A stretch of 64,000 nt of DNA from Paracentrotus lividus (GCA_940671915.1 CALNVZ010003435.1:3864487-3928486); one strand, 5' to 3'; shown: positions 1 through 13,603, numbered from the stretch's first letter. Numbers and translations: made by a program. The notes: generated by a model from the sequence alone, not told the origin.

Positions 1-43
1 TTTTTTGCCTCTGCCCCTGCGGAGATTCCTGGATCCGCCATTG
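1..43. mobile_element. End of a CAGTGGCGGATCCAG-type MITE, cut by the window edge
   Basis: The plus strand ends this piece with CCTGGATCCGCCATTG (28-43). That is the inverse of the same terminal repeat seen complete at 15119-15242, with one change (CAATGG for CAGTGG). Only one terminus is visible because the element runs off the start of the window. Confidence 0.5.
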
Positions 44-3000
44 ATGAATAGAAAATACCATTCATTTTGATGACGTCGAAACATCAAGATGGTTGTACAT
101 GTTATACGCCATTGCAGACAACCTTCTGAATTACTAAACAACCTTCCTTTGAAATATCTCAACCCCTTACTACTCCTGCTTACCCAATCCCAAAATTCAT
201 AGCTTTCCCACAAAACATTTCCCTTCTCCTCGACGACCTTTCCATACCTGAATTCCTTCGAAGTTTTTTTCAACATTTTTCATAAACATGGTTATGAATT
301 TTCTTTTTACGAGAAAAGGTAAATCTAAATTGCCTTATGACAGACCAGACCACCCCGTTCGTCTTGCGATGTATTAAGTTGATTCACAAGGATGACTTGG
401 TAATGTATCTACCGTCCACTGAAGGACAAAAACCTAAGCTTCCAAGATTTAGACCCGATTTACCAACCCCAATCCCCGGACCTGTACGGCATACATACTG
501 ACCTCATTATTACCATGGATATAAGAGAGATATATCCATGTTATTACCAATGCTATCTAAAGTTGTTGTCCATAACTCACATTCTTTTTAGATGTTACCT
601 TGCCCCGTGTATAAACTCCTCGATATATAGTGGGTATTGCTGAATATGAACCGCTATTAATATTCTTAACCGGCCAAAATGATAAAATCTACTCCAAACA
701 GATTAAAAGTGTTTAAAATCTTAAGCATTTTGGTGTCCGTGCCTGAGAAATATACATGCAGTTTTGTTTTGATAATAACACGGCAGTATACATTTCAACC
801 AATACAATACACGAATTTAATAGAAAATATAATTTTACGTTCTGCCGTGGTCTTCTATACTTTTCAATGTTACTTTGGAATATGTTTTTTTTTTTTTTTT
901 TCTTAATTATTTTTTTTGGGGACAATAGTAATATATAATTTCATATTCATTTAATCACGCATTCTGTATGTTTACACTTAAAAGGGTTTTGCAAAAGAAA
1001 TCACTATGAAATTTAACATACTAACCGGGTCTTTGCGTACAAGGTTTTAAAAAAAAATGCTGCCTTCTTCTTATTCACGTTATTCAACTTATTTTAGCCT
1101 ACTTTGTTATCTCGAAAGGACAAAGACATTCCAATCAAAACTGTTGATTTGAGAGGACGTAATTAAGATGTGATGCAATCACTCCCTTTATTATATTCCC
1201 TTGAAATTAGAGCTTCAAATCCCCTTTTCGGCAAGGTAGTAGCCTTCAGTTAGAAGGCATCCCCGGCTAGCATGGCTCGGGTCCTCTCTGGTCAAAGCCC
1301 TTGAGCTCTGCCAGTGTCCAGCAAATCGTGGTTGTAATTTCATCCGTGATATACCAGTGATCAAGACCATATTTCAGACCCCAAAAGGCGGGGTAAGAAG
1401 TGTGTTTACTCCTTACAGTCAATACAGTTTGAAGGCAAAAGGCCTCAACTCCGTCCATAATTTAAAGGAACATTTCCCAGATAATTGTGAATGTGTATTT
1501 TGTGCTCAGACAACAGCTATCATGCAAGCCATGGAGTGCTTTTCAAATTGTTTATACAAGTGAAACTATTTTTGATCAATTATGCTGACATTTTCCCTCT
1601 GTTGCTATACAATGTTTAGAGGCCCTACAGAGACAACATCCCGATCGCAAAATAATATTTCGGTTTAATAGATCCAAATATTTTCTATATAATGGGTGCA
1701 CGCCTTTTTCACTATTTACTCATCTACTGAAGATGACAATATACGCCCTTCTACCTCTAACACGTAAAACTCGCGCCGCATAACGTCTTTTCTTCAGTTT
1801 AGCCCCTTTAACTTTTGTCTGATCGCTATCTGCAGGTGTGTGTGCCCGTCACGTAATTAGACGGTAAAGTTCTAACGAGCCTAATGAGCTGACGAGCTAG
1901 CAGCAGTAGACGAAAGCAGACAGAGAAGGTCCAGCGGCAACCGGGAGAAAGTCGGGGGCCAGCTATAGTTGTTCCTGATATGATATGTTGTACAAAGCTA
2001 AAGCTCACTCCTCGGGGCCTTATGTTATAAGGTTACGGCCGGTTTCTATATAAAGTCGTTTAGGACTCGGTGGAAATGCAAGACGGATAATACTAACAAA
2101 GCTGGCCGCACGCTGTCCGCGATGATAATGATACCTTATACAGATCTCAAGAAGCGAAAGGGAATGGCCTCCATGCGTCACAACAACACTTTCATTCTTC
2201 ATCACATTGGAGATCCACATGATCGAACGAGAGCCAAATGGACATGGTTGTGTAACAGACAAACAATACAAAGGCAGAACAATATTATAACCATGAACAG
2301 ACAAATAATGATTATCTGATTATGATCGATCTTAAAACAAAAAACAAAAATTGTTTAAAGAAAGGAAGGGTGATAGTGACAACCAGTGATGCGAACAGAC
2401 AGAACAGAATACAACAAAGATGAAACACAAACGTAAATTACTATTCATATAAGTGATATGATGACACATTGTATCTGAACGAATGCTGTCTTGGTTATCC
2501 AAATGATTGATTGATAATTGACCAATCGATAGAGTTAAAGAGAAAAGTAGAAGAGTCCTCCATCATGGCGGAGACATAGTCATATCGGAAAATACGGCGC
2601 AATGGATTACTAAATCAACAAATAAAACATCTCTAAAAATGCGCAATACTGATATGTTTAATAGAAAATGGGGACCACAGTTTAGTCTTGTTTATTCCCA
2701 AAACATTATTGGAGATTGTGAGACAGATCTAAATAGTCCGAACCGTCTTGGTAAAATCTTTCCTTGAACGAGACTTCAGAAGGTTTGGATCTACGTCTGA
2801 TTCAAGAGATCCAAAGCCAATGTTGCACCATCCTCGACACGCTGTCATCACGATCAGGAGAGGGTTATCTCGACCAAAGATAACTGAAGATTACCAACAA
2901 TTCAGAGTGCCATAACTTGGAGTGTTTTCATACAGATATAATGATAGTGAAGAATAACAGAATAAGAGTTAAGCCAACTCCAGTCAACTATATTATCATC

Positions 3001-5574
3001 AAGCAACGACCCGACCATTATGATTTATTAGCGGAGCAGTCAAGTTCGTGTCTGAAACATTTCCATTTCTAAAATGTCGTGCCGACTTGTTCACATCATG
3101 CGTTGGAAGATAACCAGGAAGAAAGAAGTAACTAATATTCATAATTCAATACATAAATGATTATCTAATATAATACTTTTATGTGTGGGAGTGACAAGGG
3201 CACTTTTTAAAAATAAATTTCCTTATAAAATCAGGATTGCAGTACATCATGTTCATAAAGCTAGCCAATTATTGATGCGAAATAAGCAAATTGTCAGAGT
3301 TATAGCGGACCACAACTAAATTACGAGGACGATATAAACAATGAATTAGGTAAAGAGGGCACTGCAACGACATGTTTATTCCATGTTTATACTAAACAAG
3401 AAAAAATGTAAAAAGAGAAAGTGTCCTCCACAAAGTAGGAACAGAACTGTCTGATGTTGGTCCGATGAATAATGTTGGAAAAATAAGTTTAAGTGTTAGA
3501 TATACGAACTGGAAATCCGGAGGTTAACATCATACAAAGTTACAGAGAACGCTAGCTTCAAACAGTTCTTACTTCAACTTGTGAACAAACTCCTCGTTAC
3601 AGAATTACTTAGACCTTAAACATGTTAAAGCTTTGAGGGGAAGCAGTTCAGCCCTAAACTTGAGAATCTGAACCCGGGTGCTATGATAGTTCGTCCCGAT
3701 CGTATAAAAAGTGCTCGCCAAGTTATGGTCCCACAAAGTTTAATGTTTACAATTTCGCGAAGGTTTGCGATAAACAAATGAGATGCTCTTTTCTATAGTC
3801 CCTACAACTCCAGCCATCATCATGAATCAAACAAAGAGAGGACTTAAAAGCCATCATCGTCACCCGACTTCTAAACTTGATAAAGACCATCCACGTTCTG
3901 TACCTTCTTCTATAATCCTACATGCCTTATTAATAGTCGGTACATATTGGTCAATTTGTTAGTTCTTGGTGTCCTTTTGTACCCCCATAATGGAATGACA
4001 TGCTCTCTTCCATGCCCTTGAAAGCTAAAACATGGTGAAGAACCAATTTGCAACTATACATTTTTGTTTGTTTTTTGAAATACATTAATTTAAAGGCTTG
4101 ATGTTTGTTTTGTAATCTATTAATCATGTTGACATTTTAAAACATGTATTTTTTTTTGCAAAATATAATATGACACTTTAACAATAATATGATTTACAAA
4201 ATTAAAAGTAATGATTTACTTAGCCTAAACACAACCAATATGCCTACATCAATGTAAAAAAAAATAGAAAGTAGAAGACATCTGGGGTTAGTATCTTCTT
4301 CACACATTAGGTATAATATACAGTATCAGCATGATCAGGCGGTGATTTAGGAGGGGTATATACCGTACAAAAGTTACATGTTCAATATCTCGTCATTAAC
4401 AAAATTGAACATTCTGAATCATTGAAAAATCTGAAAAATGAGCTGGGAGGGAGCTGAGAAGGGGGGGGGGACCCTTTATAGCTATACATCCCTATCTTGA
4501 AGAAGATTATTAAACATCCCACATCCAGACGTAGTGTTTGATTTACTGTCCTCCACCGGGCATACTTGCCATGATATATCACTTTTTTAACGTCGTTCGG
4601 CACGATATCCCAGGAATCATTTCACAATCAAGGTCTCTAAAAAAAGAACCGCGAAAACCGGTAAGTTCAGAAGGCCTTGGAAAATGGCAAGTTTACGACT
4701 ACAAATAGAAGGTAAATGGGAACGATGTAAACTTGTAGGACTAGAGAATGGTTCCATTTATGCGGTCAAACCGATCTTGGTATAAGTGAGCTCAAAACAG
4801 GCTGCATTTTTATGATTTTGTAGGTCTTCAGTGGGTAGGTGTTTCCCCTTTTTATTTTCCTATGTTGTTTTTATTATATTTTTGAAGATGGATTGAGACA
4901 GTATAATTATGCAATAATTGTTACTTTTGTTACTATTATTGCTTTTAATTTTGTGCCAGGTTGAATAGTAGTTGCAGTATTCATTTCAAAATTCTATAAA
5001 CTTGTTACACATTGTAGCAATCAGGATCATCAGGATAGTGTGACTCCGAGGAAGCAGGTGACCACGCCCCTAACTACCCCTCCCCGCCGTGATAATGTAA
5101 GATATATTCCTGTATTATTTCTGTATAACTACTTATATATACATATTTTTTTAAATAATACACCAGTGCCTGTCCATCTTTCAAAATTTACCTTTTTTTT
5201 CTTCGTTTGCTTATATTTTTCAAATACCCGAGAACTAAATTCTTACCGTAACCTACCCCCCCCCTCCCCCTCTCTCTCTTTCTCTCTAACTTTATTTCTT
5301 GTCTATTTCTTTCTTCAGATTCAGAGCGACTACATGTAGTACCTTGTCTTTGCCTATGTTTGTCCAATAAGGATGAGACGTGAATAGGTGTCAAGGGACC
5401 GGTTCTGTTTCAATCCCCATGTCTATACCGGAGATGACAAAGAGCACCGGTGTCTTTGAGCACGATTGACACCAATTCTTACAGAGCCATACCTTTCCTT
5501 CCCTTTTTATCTCTCTCCTGTTAAAGTGAAATTATTGTTCTGGTCATGACTTAGAAATGTGGAAGACACTGTCT
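44..5574. other. Gene-free stretch with simple sequence
   Basis: No coding frame here looks conserved or codon-biased. A perfect hairpin at 514-540 has a 10-bp stem (CATGGATATA) and a 7-nt loop. There is a T-run near 885-903 and a C/CT-rich tract at about 5260-5292. I recognise no RNA gene or transposon end. Confidence 0.5.
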
Positions 5575-5905
5575 AAACGTGATTTGGAAAGGTTGATAAC
5601 AGTTCACCTAAACATTATTATTTGCTGTGAGTTTTTGGAATCGCCACAACGATAAGAAATTAACCTAATTCAGCTTTGAGTCGCATGCACTTACACAGAA
5701 ATGCATGTATGGGGCAACACTAAATGTTCGGGACCCAAACATATCAGCTGTTAGGGCAATTGAAGAGCAATCTTTTCTTGTGGAGCTTTTTATCATGATA
5801 TTCTTCCCAAATATCATAAAAAAACAGACAAACTCACAATAATTTTATGTAATTCTTTCCCACACCTTCCCACTACACTAGATTCCCTTTAACTCCCCTG
5901 GCCCA
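5575..5905 (+). repeat. Unclassified dispersed repeat, copy 1
   Basis: This stretch matches 45880-46200 in the same orientation. Shared blocks, in order, include TTGGAAAGG, TTTTTGGAATC/TTTTTAGAATA, GCACATGCACT-like sequence, ACACAGAAATGCATG, AAATGTT, TTAGGGCA, TTGAAGA and CACTAGATTC. Divergence is substantial and there are indels, so the family is old. No terminal repeats or tail were recognised, and the true ends are uncertain. Confidence 0.6.
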
Positions 5906-6135
5906 CCATCTACCTCCTTCCATAACAAAACTCCTTTGCGCTTTTCAACTTAATTTGAGCCCGTTGAAAGTGATCTGACTTTTGCTTTTTATACCGGGGT
6001 TATTAATGCGGTCGAGGTGTTAAATAGGCTGGCATGTACATCATCGGAGAGATCGAATGAACTAGATATTCTCTTTGGAACACTCCTATAGAGTCCCATG
6101 TCGGTCGGGTGTTCACATGGTCGTGATAGTTTAGC

Positions 6136-6598
6136 ATTAGGGAGTTTTCGAATGTGCCGACGTGCCGCCTTATGAGGTTGAGAGGTAAGGAATAGAAGCT
6201 TTTCACAAATAATTATGAAAATAATGGTGGCTTCTTCGTACTCGTCGGCTAAGACAATTCATTTCAAGTTGAAACATAATAGAACAGCTTAATTGTGCGT
6301 TAAGGGCCTGTCCCACAGGCGGCGATCGTTGTGGCGACAACCTGATAATTTCATAATTATAAGGACTTCTTCTTTAAAAAGGTGATTATAAACCTACTTA
6401 CGACTCTATCTAAGCTAGGCTACAACAACAACTTGCTACACTCACAACAGCAAGATCGCCAGTTGTCGCGACAACGATCGCCTCCAGTGGGACAGCCCCT
6501 TTACGCGTGAATAAGCCACCATTATGAAGAGCTTCTATTCTTCACCTTTCAACCTTGTCCAGGCGGCATGTTAACACATTCGAAAACTCCTTATTCGT
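6136..6598. repeat. Diverged inverted repeat enclosing a MITE
   Basis: The left arm (about 6136-6233) read in reverse complement matches the right arm (about 6512-6598). Shared blocks are AAGCCACCATTAT, AGCTTCTATTC, TTCAACCT-like sequence, GGCGGCA and CACATTCGAAAACTCC. The arms differ by substitutions and a gap, so they are older than the MITE in the loop. This could be a foldback element or a local inverted duplication. Confidence 0.65.
6303..6500. mobile_element. Harbinger-like MITE, 198 bp
   Basis: The element begins AGGGCCTGTCCCAC and ends with the inverse of AGGGGCTGTCCCAC. The inverted similarity continues inward through GGCGATCGTTGT and GCGACAAC, giving arms of about 40 bp. It is flanked on both sides by TTA (6300-6302 and 6501-6503). 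A 3-bp TTA/TAA target duplication is typical of PIF/Harbinger transposons. It is too short to code, so any transposase must come from elsewhere. Confidence 0.75.
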
Positions 6599-6911
6599 AC
6601 ATCTTTGCAGTACCTTGGTAATTCAATGGTTCTGACTAAAGATAAAAATTCATAAGAGAAAACAAATGTGGAAACTATTATTTTCCTCGATCACATTGAT
6701 AGAATTGTGTTTTGTAATTGTGACTATGTGGGTGATGAATCGAGTTGATATCATATCATTTAAAACGTTTTAAAATTGGTTTGATCAACTTGGTTAAATA
6801 AATAGTTGCATATCCTGATTTTCACCTAATAAATGTTAAAAACCTGGTTACGTACGCAGGAGGATTCTTTCAATAATTAATGTCTCATGAATTATACGCT
6901 GTAGGGTGGTA

Positions 6912-7110
6912 TCTCACTTCGCGGAAACTACTTTGAAACAACTTTTGAGACGGATGTCGGAGACGTCGCGTAGACGTCTCCGAGACGTTTCATGAGTCGC
7001 GGAAAACTACTTCGAGACGGTTCTTTGAAACTGCTTTGAGACAGTTTTTGAAAATTGTTGCGGAGACGTCTCGGAGAAGTCTCTAATACTTTTTATCCGT
7101 CGCGGAGACA
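6912..7110. repeat. GAGACG-motif-rich segment
   Basis: GAGACG or its variants recur at least seven times, including the palindromic blocks AGACGTCTCCGAGACG and GGAGACGTCTCGGAG. Phrases such as CGCGGAAA-ACTACTT recur as well. This is a degenerate tandem or inverted-repeat patch of unknown origin. A G-run lies just beyond it at 7166-7180. Confidence 0.5.
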
Positions 7111-7180
7111 CGATCATCTAATCATAGCTATCTAAACACCCATGACCTAGTTAAGAGTCCGAAGTGGGGGGGGGGGGGGG

Positions 7181-8206
7181 ATTACGGCAAAGGGTTAATC
7201 AAACACACCCCTGTAGGGATCATATACCAGATAGGATAAAGTGATCGGTAACACATAATTCACATCCCTCCAGTGACATTTACAAAAATATTATAATTAT
7301 CAAAGAATATTACGATCAAATAATTCTTTTCTAAAACAATGTCTGAAGAAAAAGAACCATGAAACATTATTTTTAAATGAATATTTGTATTTTTAGGATC
7401 AATATACATGTACTATGATGATTTTTTTTTCCATTTCTCTAGCCTTCATTATTATTACAGCATTAGATTTGAAAGATTGTGTGCAAGTGTTAAGATAATT
7501 ATATTATATAGTTAATTATAATATTATTAATGATAATTTTATTCATAATTATATTATTGTAATCATAATGATATTGAAAACGAAAATGAAAATCAAAATA
7601 TTAACATAATACTATTATTTCTCATAAGTTGCAAAAGATTGAGATTTATTAAAATAATTGCTTGAAAATATTATCGACATAATTATGGTTGATATACACT
7701 ACAGAGTATATTCAAGTTACCATTTATCACCACCATTGTAATCCAGAGCGAGAGAGGAAAACGAATAAGACCACAATAATCCCCAAAATCATGAAAATGA
7801 TAATATTCCATTAGTTTCTGCTCAGTCTGATCCTTTATGTAGTTTCAGTCCGTTCGACGGGAACGAATCGAGCGATTAATGTACTCTATTAAATTCTTTC
7901 TCAGTTTACCAATTAAAATGTAGAAATCTCACATCACTTGATCGTGTTTATCTAAGCTCTATCAGTAATCATACTAACTGCAACTCATAACCATGATAAC
8001 AAGGAGGTTATTGAAAGAAGAAAGAAAAATAAAACACTTCTCTAGGAATTAAAATATATATAAACCTTCCCAACATATCATATTGTGAAGGAAGATTAAA
8101 AATCCTTAAAACGAAAACAAAAATATGTTAAATACCAAATGTTCATAAGGAAAGAAAGAATAATTGTAAATACCATTGGCAGTGCAGAAGTGGAAGAAAA
8201 TGGAAA
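7181..8206. other. AT-rich gene-free stretch
   Basis: Very AT-rich sequence with ATTATAAT-type runs at about 7490-7570. I see no coding signal, RNA gene or transposon terminus. Confidence 0.4.
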
Positions 8207-8398
8207 AAGGTTCTTTTGAAAATTCGGACAATAAATGTAAAGGACTGTTATTAACCAGAGTTTGAACGAATTTTCCCTTAATAACATTAATTTAAAAATA
8301 CATTAAAAAAAAGGTTCTTTTGAAAATTCGGACAATAAATGTAAAGGACTGTTATTAAACAGAGTTTGAACGAATTTTCCCTTAATAACATTAATTTT
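8207..8398 (+). repeat. 104-bp-period tandem duplication
   Basis: A block starting GGTTCTTTTGAAAATTCGG at about 8209 is repeated starting at about 8313. The two copies, about 86 bp each, differ by roughly one base (AACCAGAG against AAACAGAG) and are joined by an A-rich spacer. Near-identity implies a recent duplication. No protein product is likely. Confidence 0.9.
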
Positions 8399-9418
8399 TG
8401 AAGAAGATTGAAGCAAGGTAGAAAAAGGATGAAGGGCTGTCTCGCACGTTTATTTTCACTTCATTTGCAATTTATTTTTAAAGATGATACTTTATAACAA
8501 TATTCAAGCAAATATAACTAAAACGTTACAATCCGAAAAACTCACTTACTACTGTAATAAGTTGTATTTCTTTCAATTTCTCGGTTGGATGACCTTCCAG
8601 TTTATTAATGAATGACCATTCATAATGTCTTATATCAAGTTCCACCTGATGAATATTATTCTATTAAACAGTATTGAATAAGTTTAATCAGGTTAAAATA
8701 ATATGAAACATAAATTAGCGAAACAGGGAAAATGAGGATACAATAACAGATGATGATTTAGACAAACATAAGATTTATTGAATAAACACGCGCATAATTC
8801 ATCCGGGCAGCTCATATTGTAACGCAACATAATGGTGCAGAACCTATTATATTGTTAAACGCACATGGATATTAATTTATCTACATCGCCCTCGGGTATA
8901 CGGAAGAGGACTGACGAATACAAAACGATCGACATTTTTGCCCAAAACTGGACGAAATAAACGCGGAAAATTCAATTATTCACCCATTTCTGCGTGGACT
9001 GAAAGTAGAAGTTTCAGAACGTTGTTTAATATTATTGGAGCGAGAGCGCCGTCTGAATAATCCAGCGTTCAGTATCTTGATCTAAAGTAAATATCGTACA
9101 TTCGTTTTATTTATCTTGCATTATTCAGTTTTAACTAATTAAAAGGTACGGTTTTGTCTTCATTTTATTGTCAGCTTTTCCTCGCCTTGTTGTTAGCAGG
9201 TGTATCATACATTATTAACATGATTAAGATTCAGTGTACAAGATACAACTATCAGTTTCTACCGCATCTTCCTTTGTCTATTAAGAACCAAGGCCAATGA
9301 ACATGATGAAACTAGGTTTTTTACCCATAATCATAAAATACGGGTTTTTATTGAATTTTTCGGACTGATGAGTTTACTTGTATTTTGGAATTGTGGATGT
9401 ACTGCGGGAAATCGGAGT
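8399..9418. other. Gene-free stretch
   Basis: AT-rich sequence without recognisable repeats, coding signal or RNA genes. Confidence 0.35.
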
Positions 9419-9428
9419 TTGTATATTG

Positions 9429-10418
9429 ATAGGGTACATGCAGGTAATATGGGCCCCCTAAGCTCATTTGCCTAATTTGCATAAAATTACGAAATGACAC
9501 ACAGTCTAATCTTTGTTTATATGAATCAATGACTACTGCTCTAACTTTTATTGTGAAGAAAAACAATTATCACAAACCCCCCTGTCTGCAATATTCAAAT
9601 GTTGACGTCATTACCAAAGTGCCCATATTACCTGCATGTGCAGGTAATATGGGCACATGTATTTAATGTACGTTTTAAAAACTACAATGACTCTACCATG
9701 TCTGGAATTTGCTTAAAATGTTGAAAATCATTAACTTTAAGATATAATTTGAAATTATAAGACCCATCAGTAAATCCTTTGACTATATAGTTCATTGTTA
9801 TGTATTTTGTATTATTTCTTTTTTTAATATTATTTAAATATTATTTTCATTATACAAGTCAATATAGGCCTACAATAAGTAATTTATATTAATTATATAC
9901 TGTGAATATACCCAAAAAAATCGTAGCAAAGAGATTGATGCCTCATCCCAATACTAAGTACCAGAATCATTTCCGCCATTTTGGATGTCCCATATTACCT
10001 GCACTAATGTTGCTGTGTCAGGCAAGCATTCAATGCAACATTGCACCCCTTCACTAAAACAAATTGACCTGAACACGCTAGTATGATCAAAATGAAACTA
10101 TAAGCTTACTAAATATATAAAACAATTGAGGTTACCCCTTCAAACACTCTTTCACCATCACATTCTGTGAAATATCAAATTTTACATCAGGGTAAAAAAA
10201 AATGCCGTAAGTTTTACCTACCTTTTTGGTTTTCAGCAATTTTCTCAGAGAAATTTCGGCATTAGATGCTCTCACGACGATATATTTACGTATACAGTTC
10301 ATATGAACAACATTATGGTGCTCACACCGGTCACCGGTCACCGGTTGACGGTAACGACATGATTTGCTTCAGGTGGCCCATATTACCTGCTGGCCCATAT
10401 TACCTGCATGTACCCTAT
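9429..10418. mobile_element. Mutator-like MITE, 990 bp, with iterated terminal motif
   Basis: The ends are perfect inverted repeats of about 27 bp, beginning ATAGGGTACATGCAGGTAAT. The flanks carry TTGTATATTG at 9419-9428 and again at 10420-10429, one base beyond the right end. A 10-11 bp target duplication of this kind suggests a Mutator-like (MULE) element. The core CCCATATTACCTGCA occurs six times: in both termini, again just inside the right terminus, at 9989, and twice head-to-head in a perfect 38-bp palindrome (9619-9656). These are candidate transposase-binding sites. No coding sequence is present. A triple ACCGGTC repeat lies at 10326-10346. Confidence 0.75.
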
Positions 10419-11823
10419 GTTGTATATTGATTTTTTCTCTCCTTCCTCTCTCTTTGCTCGATTGAAAAAGAGAGAGAACGAACGATACATTTTGAAATAA
10501 AATAACCCACCAAAACTATGAAATTGCAAAAATTCAAACTCGTAACACAAATTGAATTCAGGCAATCGATTTTAAGTCGTCGTAATACGATTTCAATAGA
10601 GCGATTTTACATGATACATAATTATGATTTGTATTAATAATTCCAAGGTTATTATTTGATATATATTAATTTGTATCAGAGACTTTATAATCTTTATACT
10701 AAATTTGTTCATTTGTACTGTGTTGGTAATCATGAGTTCTAGTAATATCGTATTTTGAAGGGAAAAAAGTCGTCTTTTGGCAATCGTATATTTTGGTATT
10801 CATATTAGTAATCATCATGATGTAAGAATTTGTTTTCTGTCATCAAATCAGGATGAGTCTGACAAACCTTTCGATCTACTTCTTAAATAATTTCAAAGAA
10901 AATATTACCTTGATAAATTAGAATTAAAAAAAATAATAATAAAAGGTTCTCCAACTTGTTTAACACTGACGGGATCATGCAACAAATGTATCACAGAACC
11001 AAATCACATTAAATAATATCCACGGGCGTTCTGTACAATGGATGATACTATAATTGCATTGTCACTGCAGTTGTAAAGCAGTGCTATCACTTACAACATA
11101 ATGACTTTGTCGAAAAAGCAAATAGAAAGAAAAGAGACAAACTTGTTTGTTTCTTTGCCTAAACGAACAAGGTCGATTATGAATAGATGAATTTGTCAAC
11201 CTTGGTAATTTGGCGCCCTCTTGTCGCCCTGCCTGGATTGTTTCTCTGTTTAACGCAGACAACGGCGACCTGCTCAGGTTTTTAACACCTTTTTTTTTTC
11301 TCCCGCCACGAGCCTGCGACTCTCGTCCTGTTTGACAAATTGTCTCCAAATCAGTTCCTTTCTTTCCTTCTTCTTTGACAAGCTTTGACAAAGAAAAGAA
11401 AGGTAGGTTAAGGAGAAGGGCATACTTGTACTTGGTTCTATCCACAGTGTCGAGTTTTACACCGTTCTATTGTTGATGTGACGTCAGTGAAAAGTCAAAT
11501 TCTTGAGATCCCCCGTTTCCCTGGTTTCCCTTTGAAATGTTGCACGAGCCATGCGGGATAGCAATTTGGGTGTGATATAGTATTCAATTACCATGTATAA
11601 TATGTAACTTGTAAGATGTATGGGTATTTTTTTCGGTGGACATTATGGAGTCCGACGTTCCGACCCACTTTTATCTCCAGCAAAATGATGTAAAATTCAA
11701 TCTCTTATGATATAAATGAAAAATATGCATCACTTTTTAATGACTTTGAGCAGATTATGCTCACCAAGTTCATCACAATCTCTTTGACCTATATAAAGTA
11801 CTGTACAAGGGGATAAAACACTA

Positions 11824-11893
11824 TTTTTAAGCATATATTATATGCTTAAAAATCATCATACCCACATCATCATACCCACATCATCATACTCAC
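11824..11893. repeat. Perfect palindrome followed by 14-bp tandem repeat
   Basis: Positions 11824-11852 form a perfect inverted repeat with 14-bp arms (TTTTTAAGCATATA) around a single central base. It abuts three head-to-tail copies of ATCATCATACCCAC (11852-11865, 11866-11879, 11880-11893), the last with one change. Function unknown. Confidence 0.85.
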
Positions 11894-12727
11894 AAGCAAC
11901 CCCTTGTTCATAAAAATGATGAAGTATATTGTTATGAAGAAATTATTTTTGCCACCCCCTTTCTTTAATTATTCGTGATGAGTGACCATTATTTGAAACC
12001 TTATAAGTGATAATGAAAATGGGGAATAAGATATTGCTTGTAATATCTCCTTGTTTAGACCGGTAATGAAGTGCTCAGCTCTGAAACATGTTTCGAAGTG
12101 TTTATCGTGATTTTCGTTTTGAAATTGTTGTTGTGTCATTTCAGTGCATCTCATTTTTGTTTACCACTCAACACAAACTAATGGCGATTTGCAATAGCTA
12201 AACCATCTGGATAACATGTGTTATCGGAAATAGCAGAACAAAAATGCATCTTATTGGAAATAATGACAATGCATAGTTTTGATTATTAAGGAAACTAATC
12301 ACAGTTCTATATCTATAAAAAATTCAAACAAATTAAGGAAAATAGTTAAAATGCAAGTCGAAATATGAAATTAATTGGGCCAGGAAATTTCCACTTGGAT
12401 CCGCGCCACGTTAGAAAAACAAATGTCCTCCTTAAAAAGAGTTTAAAGTAATTTTCCCCACATGAATCCGGAAGAGAAAAGATCTTGTGTCCAGTATATT
12501 TGTTTGTTCAAATATGGCCTTGATTTTAAACGTGGGAATAAAATTTAAATTTGTTTAGATGTCCAAGTCATATAAGTATCAGACGTACTGAAACTAAAAT
12601 AATTATGTGAGTGGGGTGAGATGGTTAAAATATTGTATCAAGTTCCGTCTTTGAAGAAATATATATCATTACGATAATATTTTACCATTAAATTTCTTAT
12701 GGTGGGGGTGTCCAGCTGGGTCTTTAA

Positions 12728-12762
12728 TCAGGGGGTGTTATAAAGCTAATAACACCCCCTGA
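12728..12762. repeat. Perfect 14-bp-stem hairpin
   Basis: The left arm TCAGGGGGTGTTAT (12728-12741) pairs perfectly with 12749-12762 around a 7-base loop, AAAGCTA. It may be a small MITE remnant or a structured RNA element. Nothing next to it helps decide. Confidence 0.8.
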
Positions 12763-13603
12763 ATAAATAGCCTATATTCTTTCTAGCAGATATGTTGATA
12801 TCTGAAGTAGATGTATGGATTTACATCAACATTTTGTATTCGGGTCACATCTCCCGATTTACCCTATCCATATTTGTTTTATTATATACCCAGAATCATT
12901 TCATTAAAAAAAAAAAATAAAAAAAATGTAATCCGTACATGGGCCAAAAAAACACACACTGAAGACCTGGGTAAAAGGTAGATAGCAGAAAGAGGAAAGA
13001 AACCCCTAAATGAGAGGGAGAAAGATAGAGGGTAGGATGGGCAAACATGATGGGAGAGAGAAAATCAATAGAAGTTCAAAGAGAGAGAGAGAGAGAGATA
13101 GAGAGGGGGGTAAAAAATAAAGAGAAGTAAAGATGACGGTTACTATATAGGTATTTCTTTCGAACATGACGAATGGAAACGTTTAGGTGGACGTTATGAA
13201 GAAAAGTCAGGGTTTGATTTTAGCTAGCTAAATAGTGACTGGAAATGCAAATTTATTGGTAATCTCGCTTCTCGAATGACATTTGCATAATTCATTCTTA
13301 ATCTACTTGCAAAATTGAAGGTTTACATTATGCTCTAATTTTCTAATCTGATAACTTAATTGGACAATTAATAAATGAATGGCATAGGTAAGAGCTAGAC
13401 AATAACCTTGCACAGTGATCACGCTAATTGCCACAGAGAAAGATGTACATCCAAGGGGCGTAAGGTATTGTTGATACTGATATAATAACGATACATATTT
13501 TATAGCGAACGGGACTAGGGTAATTACGCGTAAATCTGAAGCATCAAATTATATACGATGGAAGCTCATGGTCATCTCTACGGTCACGATAAACAATTAA
13601 ACG

